A DNA stretch of 64,000 nucleotides from Amorphus sp040750475 (lineage in GTDB: Bacteria; Pseudomonadota; Alphaproteobacteria; Rhizobiales; Amorphaceae): assembly GCF_040750475.1 (NCBI RefSeq), contig NZ_JABJVY010000023.1, positions 1 to 64,000 of the forward strand. The letters are read 5' to 3'. The stretch's first letter is position 1, and the number at the start of each line of letters is the position of its first letter. The translations under genes were made by a program, and so were the position numbers. This document shows positions 61,080-64,000 of the stretch, piece after piece. The notes below the pieces were generated by a model that made no database searches, was not told the DNA's origin, and saw only the letters and a program-made list of their open reading frames with translations.

Positions 61080-61180
61080 TCGACAATCGCGAGCTGTCGG
61101 CGCTATGAGTCTGCTGCGGGCTTCACCGCCGAGACGCGAGCGGCGGCGCCGACAGCAACAACGGCAGAGGAATTCCGACG

Positions 61181-61447
61181 ATGCCGACGGATGATCACAG
61201 CTCGGACGTTGCGGACCAGGTCTCCTGGGCGGAGCGGATCACCCCCTACGACGAAGCGCATTTCATCACCTACCTCCGGCTGCTGGACGCCGAGGCGGAC
61301 GGGGCCGACTGGCAGGAGGTCTCGCGTTTGGTGCTCGGACGGGACCCGGATACCGATGCCGCGGCCCGCCGCTGTTGGGAAGACCACCTCGCACGGGCGC
61401 ATTGGATGACACGGTCCGGCTACCGGCAACTGCTCGAGGACGCCTGA
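61181..61447 (+). CDS. qseM: QseM-like antiactivator (DUF2285)
   Basis: An 88-residue DUF2285 protein: ITPYDEAHFITYLRLLDAEADGADWQEVSRLVLGRDPDTDAAARRCWEDHLARAHWMTRSGYRQLLE, the LARAxWMTxxGYxxLL pattern of the family. Divergent from an XRE repressor, it matches QseM, which blocks TraR and FseA in ICEMlSym. It is convergent with the fseA genes, ending nine bases from them. Confidence 0.82.
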   Translation: MPTDDHSSDVADQVSWAERITPYDEAHFITYLRLLDAEADGADWQEVSRLVLGRDPDTDAAARRCWEDHLARAHWMTRSGYRQLLEDA

Positions 61448-61455
61448 GCGGCGTG

Positions 61456-62037
61456 TCAAAGGAGAAGCTTGCGGTAGCCACCCCGCATGAGCTGCCGACC
61501 ACGGCGAACGGCGCGACGCACGTGGTCGCGGAGATGATCCCGGGGGTCGGTCCAGTCGGCGTCGACGCGCGCCTCACCGAAGAGCGCCACGGCAATCTCG
61601 CGGTACGGCGCGTCGGCGAGCCAGCCGTCGAGCGCTTGCAGCACCACGCGCAGGCGCCGCCCGGAGGGCTCGATCCGCGGGCGGCTCGAGAACCGGCCGC
61701 GCCCGATGATGTTGGCGAGGCACTCGAGCGCGTGGAAGCGAGCGCGGAGTCGTTGAGACTGGAGGACGGCATCGGTCATTAGCCGCACCGGCTGCAACAG
61801 GCTCGTCCCCGTGACGCTGAGTTGAAGCGTGTGGCCTGCGTCCATGACCGAGAGGTGCTGTCGCCCGTCGGGCGTCAGCAGCACGGTCGTTTGGCACGGG
61901 ATGTCTGGCAGGATGAACCGCTCCACGCCGAGGCGTGAATCCGCCACGAGCGCGATCGCGGGGAGCACATACGGGCACACGCAGGGGTCCCAGAAGACGG
62001 CAGCCGAGGTCGCGTTCTGGTCAGGCGCGTCGGCGAA
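61456..62037 (-). CDS. fseA: FseA C-terminal part (DUF2285), read after +1 frameshift
   Basis: This frame has no good start of its own; it continues the DUF6499 protein after a +1 shift in the T6 run at 62036-62041. It gives ADAPDQNATSAAVFWDP, ILPDIPCQTTVLLTPDG, and the DUF2285 end DPRDHLRDHVRRAVRRGRQLMRGGYRKLLL. The joined product would be about 272 residues. In ICEMlSym the corresponding halves (msi172 and msi171) are fused the same way to make the excision activator FseA. A GTG at 61980 could only give a shortened protein. Confidence 0.82.
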   Translation of the reverse strand, partial: FADAPDQNATSAAVFWDPCVCPYVLPAIALVADSRLGVERFILPDIPCQTTVLLTPDGRQHLSVMDAGHTLQLSVTGTSLLQPVRLMTDAVLQSQRLRARFHALECLANIIGRGRFSSRPRIEPSGRRLRVVLQALDGWLADAPYREIAVALFGEARVDADWTDPRDHLRDHVRRAVRRGRQLMRGGYRKLLL

Positions 62038-62275
62038 AAAACAGCCCCCAATGCGCCATCTCGCGCAGTTCGGCCCGTGCCGTCATCACGGTGAGGTTGG
62101 GCGACCGCGTCTCGACCGCGACGGCGGCCGACGCGTCCGCCCAGGCGCGCCGGTAGGCGCCGTCGCGCCGAAGGAACTCCCAGGCCCAGCCGCGTCGCGG
62201 CAACGACGCGGTGTAGCCATAGGCCGCGCGATGGCGCCATCCAGCAACTTGGCCGGTGTTCGGTTGCTCTACCAT
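62021..62275 (-). CDS. fseA: FseA N-terminal part (DUF6499)
   Basis: An 84-residue frame: WRHRAAYGYTASLPRRGWAWEFLRRDGAYRRAWADASAAV is the DUF6499 (transcriptional-regulator-like) signature with the conserved Y-x-W-EFLRR. It ends with HWGLFFRRRA. A ribosome staying in frame stops at 62021; one that shifts by +1 after GLF enters the DUF2285 frame. It follows traI by 107 bases on the same strand, so it is under the same LuxR control. Confidence 0.85.
   Translation of the reverse strand: MVEQPNTGQVAGWRHRAAYGYTASLPRRGWAWEFLRRDGAYRRAWADASAAVAVETRSPNLTVMTARAELREMAHWGLFFRRRA
62036..62044 (-). promoter_or_regulatory. Programmed +1 frameshift site of fseA
   Basis: On the minus strand the sequence reads CTG TTT TTT CGC. 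Shifting forward one base in the T run converts FRRRA-stop into FADAPDQ, a motif that joins DUF6499 to DUF2285 in continuous proteins. The stop codon follows 13 bases after the run, so the overlap is short, as in ICEMlSym-type elements. Confidence 0.7.
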
Positions 62276-62382
62276 GCCTGCAGGTTTCCGCGCTTATGGC
62301 AGATGAAGATCGCTGCGTGCCCCCCAACCTCGCCTTGGCGATCTCCTCTCGCCAGTCGATCCCTGCACCCGGTCCGCCGGAC

Positions 62383-63015
62383 CTACGCGGCGGCCGAGGC
62401 CACCGGTGCCCAGAGGACGGGTCCGCGGAGCGCGCCGCCCTGCCGCATCTTGGCAAGTGCTTCCGGCGAGACCCCGAGGTAGCCAGCCACCGAGCGCATG
62501 CCCCCGATCGTCTGCGGCTCGCCAAGGCGCCGCAGTGGCCAGGCAGCGCGGCGGAGGATGCGCTCCATGCGGAGATCCGTGACGGTAACGATGTCAGCAA
62601 GGCCGCGGGCGAGTCCGAACTCGATCATGCCGGCGAAGAGTTCGTAGGTCGCCGAGGCGATCCCGCTCGCGGGGTCGCCAGCCTCGTGTCCGACGTCGAG
62701 CGCAAACCGGCTGCTCTCCCATATGGCCGGGTCCGAAGGTGCCGGGTGGCCGGCCAGCAACGGGGCGAAGGTGTCGCGGAGCATGGTCGGGCCCGAGGTC
62801 GGCAGCAGCCGCACGCAACCGCGGACATGGCCGTCGGGCGCGCGCTGAAGGAGATAGGCGGGATGGAGCGCATCGAACGCGTCGAGCTCCATGTCGCCGC
62901 TGACCTCGACATCCCAGTCGAGCCGTTGCTTGAAGACGCGGTAGCGCAGGCGGTACATCTCGGCGAGATCCTCTGCGAACTCGCCGTAACGGTCGGGAGT
63001 GATGAGCTGCATCAT
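62383..63015 (-). CDS. traI: TraI-like acyl-homoserine lactone synthase
   Basis: A 210-residue LuxI-type autoinducer synthase. Conserved features: RLRYRVFKQRLDWDVE, ELDAFDALHPAYLL, GCVRLLPTSGPTML and IWESSRFALD, then the phosphopantetheine-side region near RGLADIVTVTDLRMERILRRA. It makes the signal that activates TraR. A palindrome lies 58 bases upstream, between it and traR. A second ATG directly follows the first. Confidence 0.93.
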   Translation of the reverse strand: MMQLITPDRYGEFAEDLAEMYRLRYRVFKQRLDWDVEVSGDMELDAFDALHPAYLLQRAPDGHVRGCVRLLPTSGPTMLRDTFAPLLAGHPAPSDPAIWESSRFALDVGHEAGDPASGIASATYELFAGMIEFGLARGLADIVTVTDLRMERILRRAAWPLRRLGEPQTIGGMRSVAGYLGVSPEALAKMRQGGALRGPVLWAPVASAAA

Positions 63016-63072
63016 GATCGCCTCCTACGAAGATTGGCCTTCGCGTATTGGAGGCGAGACGTCAGGAAGAAA

Positions 63073-63096
63073 CACCCTGTGCAGTTGCACAGGGTG
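63073..63096. promoter_or_regulatory. LuxR/TraR box upstream of traI
   Basis: A perfect 11-bp inverted repeat (CACCCTGTGCA and TGCACAGGGTG) around GT. Its core TGTGCA/TGCACA is that of Agrobacterium tra boxes. It sits between the end of traR and the start of traI, ideal for TraR activation of traI-fseA. A terminator role is less likely because no T-run follows. Confidence 0.8.
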
Positions 63097-63111
63097 ACGG
63101 CGGATGGCCCG

Positions 63112-63837
63112 TCAGTGCGAAGTTGGCCTGGATGCGGACAGGCGCGCAACGGCCTGGCAGACCGTGCGGACGTCGAGCTTCGCCCTCGCGTTATCCAGGT
63201 GAAACGCGACCGTTCGGCGAGAGATGCCAAGGATGCACCCAATCTCCCAGGCGGATTTGCCCCTGGCGGCCCATTCGAGGCACTCGAACTCGCGCGGCGA
63301 CAGAGCGGCTCCGTCGACGACGCGGTCGGCGACGAGCTTGCGGCGAGCGTGGGCATGAAAGTACATCGCCATGAGCTGCAGGACCGGCGCATGGGTCTCG
63401 ATGCTGCGGCGGAACGCTGGATGGCGCTGATCGGCGGCGAAGGTAATGGCCGCGACCGGCCCCTGGCCGTCGTGGATCGGGATCGTGAAGCCGCAGCGGA
63501 TGCCGAATCCGGCGGCCTCGTCGAAAAACCGCTGCTGCGGCGGCGTGAGCTCGTTCAAATCCACGCCGTGGCCCCACTCGAACGGATCCGGGGTACGCGC
63601 GGCCCTGAGAATGACCGGGTCGACGCGCTCGTAGTGGCTTTCGACGTAATGGCCGGTCCAGGCTGCCGGATAGGTAGAGATCACCTGTGCGTCCGCCCCG
63701 CGCCGGCGGGGCATGGACAGATAGGCGAAACAGCGCAGGTCGAGGGCGGCCGTAGCCTCGGCCATGGCCTCCTGCAGGCCCTGGAGGTCGACGCTTTCCC
63801 AAATATCGTCGATGAATCTTTGGAAGATGCGATGCAT
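63112..63837 (-). CDS. traR: TraR-like LuxR-family regulator
   Basis: A 241-residue quorum-sensing regulator. The N-terminal autoinducer-binding domain has AAWTGHYVESHYERVDPVILRAARTPDPFEWG and FGIRCGFTIPIHDGQGPVAAITFA; the C-terminal LuxR helix-turn-helix has ALSPREFECLEWAARGKSAWEIGCILGISRRTVAFHLDNARAKLDV. It binds acyl-homoserine lactone and activates traI-fseA through the box downstream. First gene of the minus-strand QS locus. Confidence 0.93.
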   Translation of the reverse strand: MHRIFQRFIDDIWESVDLQGLQEAMAEATAALDLRCFAYLSMPRRRGADAQVISTYPAAWTGHYVESHYERVDPVILRAARTPDPFEWGHGVDLNELTPPQQRFFDEAAGFGIRCGFTIPIHDGQGPVAAITFAADQRHPAFRRSIETHAPVLQLMAMYFHAHARRKLVADRVVDGAALSPREFECLEWAARGKSAWEIGCILGISRRTVAFHLDNARAKLDVRTVCQAVARLSASRPTSH

Positions 63838-64000
63838 TTCGACATCTCCCGACTACCGGAACGAATTCCTCCTCTTTGCATGGCGAATGGAAGCCGTATG
63901 CGATCCAGAGCGGCCATCCGACGACTATGTAGTGACCCAAACCGGCACGTCCAGTGCTCAAATGACTGCCGGAGAAGCCGAGCTAACGCCTTTCATTCAG
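63838..64000. other. traR upstream region to window end
   Basis: No gene seen in the last 163 bases. AAGAGGAGGAATTCG lies shortly before traR on the minus strand, with GGAG in the mRNA leader. Nothing else is recognised. Confidence 0.4.

Noticed and set aside
63073..63096. Palindrome as terminator of traR
   Set aside because: No T-run follows and the core matches LuxR-type boxes; an operator is the better reading.

Overview
This window reads as part of an integrative and conjugative element (ICE) of an alphaproteobacterium, most likely Hyphomicrobiales (Rhizobiales). DNA is GC-rich, operons are tightly overlapped (ATGA/GTGA junctions), and the backbone gene order matches what is known of Mesorhizobium ICEMlSym-type elements: a TraR/TraI quorum-sensing locus, a split FseA-like activator needing a +1 frameshift, a divergent qseC/qseM pair, an rdfS-traF-transglycosylase-rlxS operon, and a traG-trbBCDEJLFGI mating-pair operon. 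No tyrosine integrase lies in the window.

Layout. 1-860: gene-free and rich in short repeats, including six helically phased CGCAGA-N5-GTACG motifs. 877-4.6 kb: small HTH/excisionase-like gene, HigA-type antitoxin with only the 3' stub of its toxin, a large serine recombinase, and a PemK-like/Phd-like toxin-antitoxin pair. 4.9-18.9 kb: one long minus-strand block encoding a sigma-like factor, an unknown protein, an ImmA/IrrE-peptidase-UvrD helicase fusion, a complete ubiquitin-like conjugation cassette (tandem Ubl, E2, JAB peptidase, E1; resembling BIL/ISG15-like anti-phage operons) and an AddB/AddA-like nuclease-helicase pair. 19.3-22.3 kb: possible PD-(D/E)XK nuclease and AbiEi/AbiEii toxin-antitoxin, both preceded by nearly identical 18-bp boxes. 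22.5-34.9 kb: single-strand DNA phosphorothioation defence, sspBCDFGH plus an appended unknown gene on the minus strand, with sspA divergent.

35-47.2 kb: DUF736, DUF2274 and the trb/traG conjugation operon. 47.5-49.6 kb: two cargo genes (secreted protein, DUF3644 protein). 49.9-54.2 kb: relaxase rlxS, a candidate oriT region, a conserved small protein, VirB1-like transglycosylase, TraF peptidase and RdfS-like excisionase. 54.4-60.4 kb: DUF736 paralogue, a HEPN-like two-gene cargo operon, ParB-like protein, DUF2958, and ArdC antirestriction. 60.8-63.8 kb: qseC/qseM, fseA, traI and traR with a LuxR-type palindrome before traI.

How it should work (inference from the family): TraR plus acyl-homoserine lactone activates traI-fseA; frameshifted FseA activates rdfS and the relaxase operon; QseM antagonises this. 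The trb/traG operon builds the channel, and ArdC, ParB-like and toxin-antitoxin genes help establishment and maintenance. The cargo is dominated by anti-phage functions. The most interesting part is the 14-kb ubiquitin-like/helicase-nuclease/sigma/peptidase block, which is larger than the four-gene BIL operon and may be one undescribed system.
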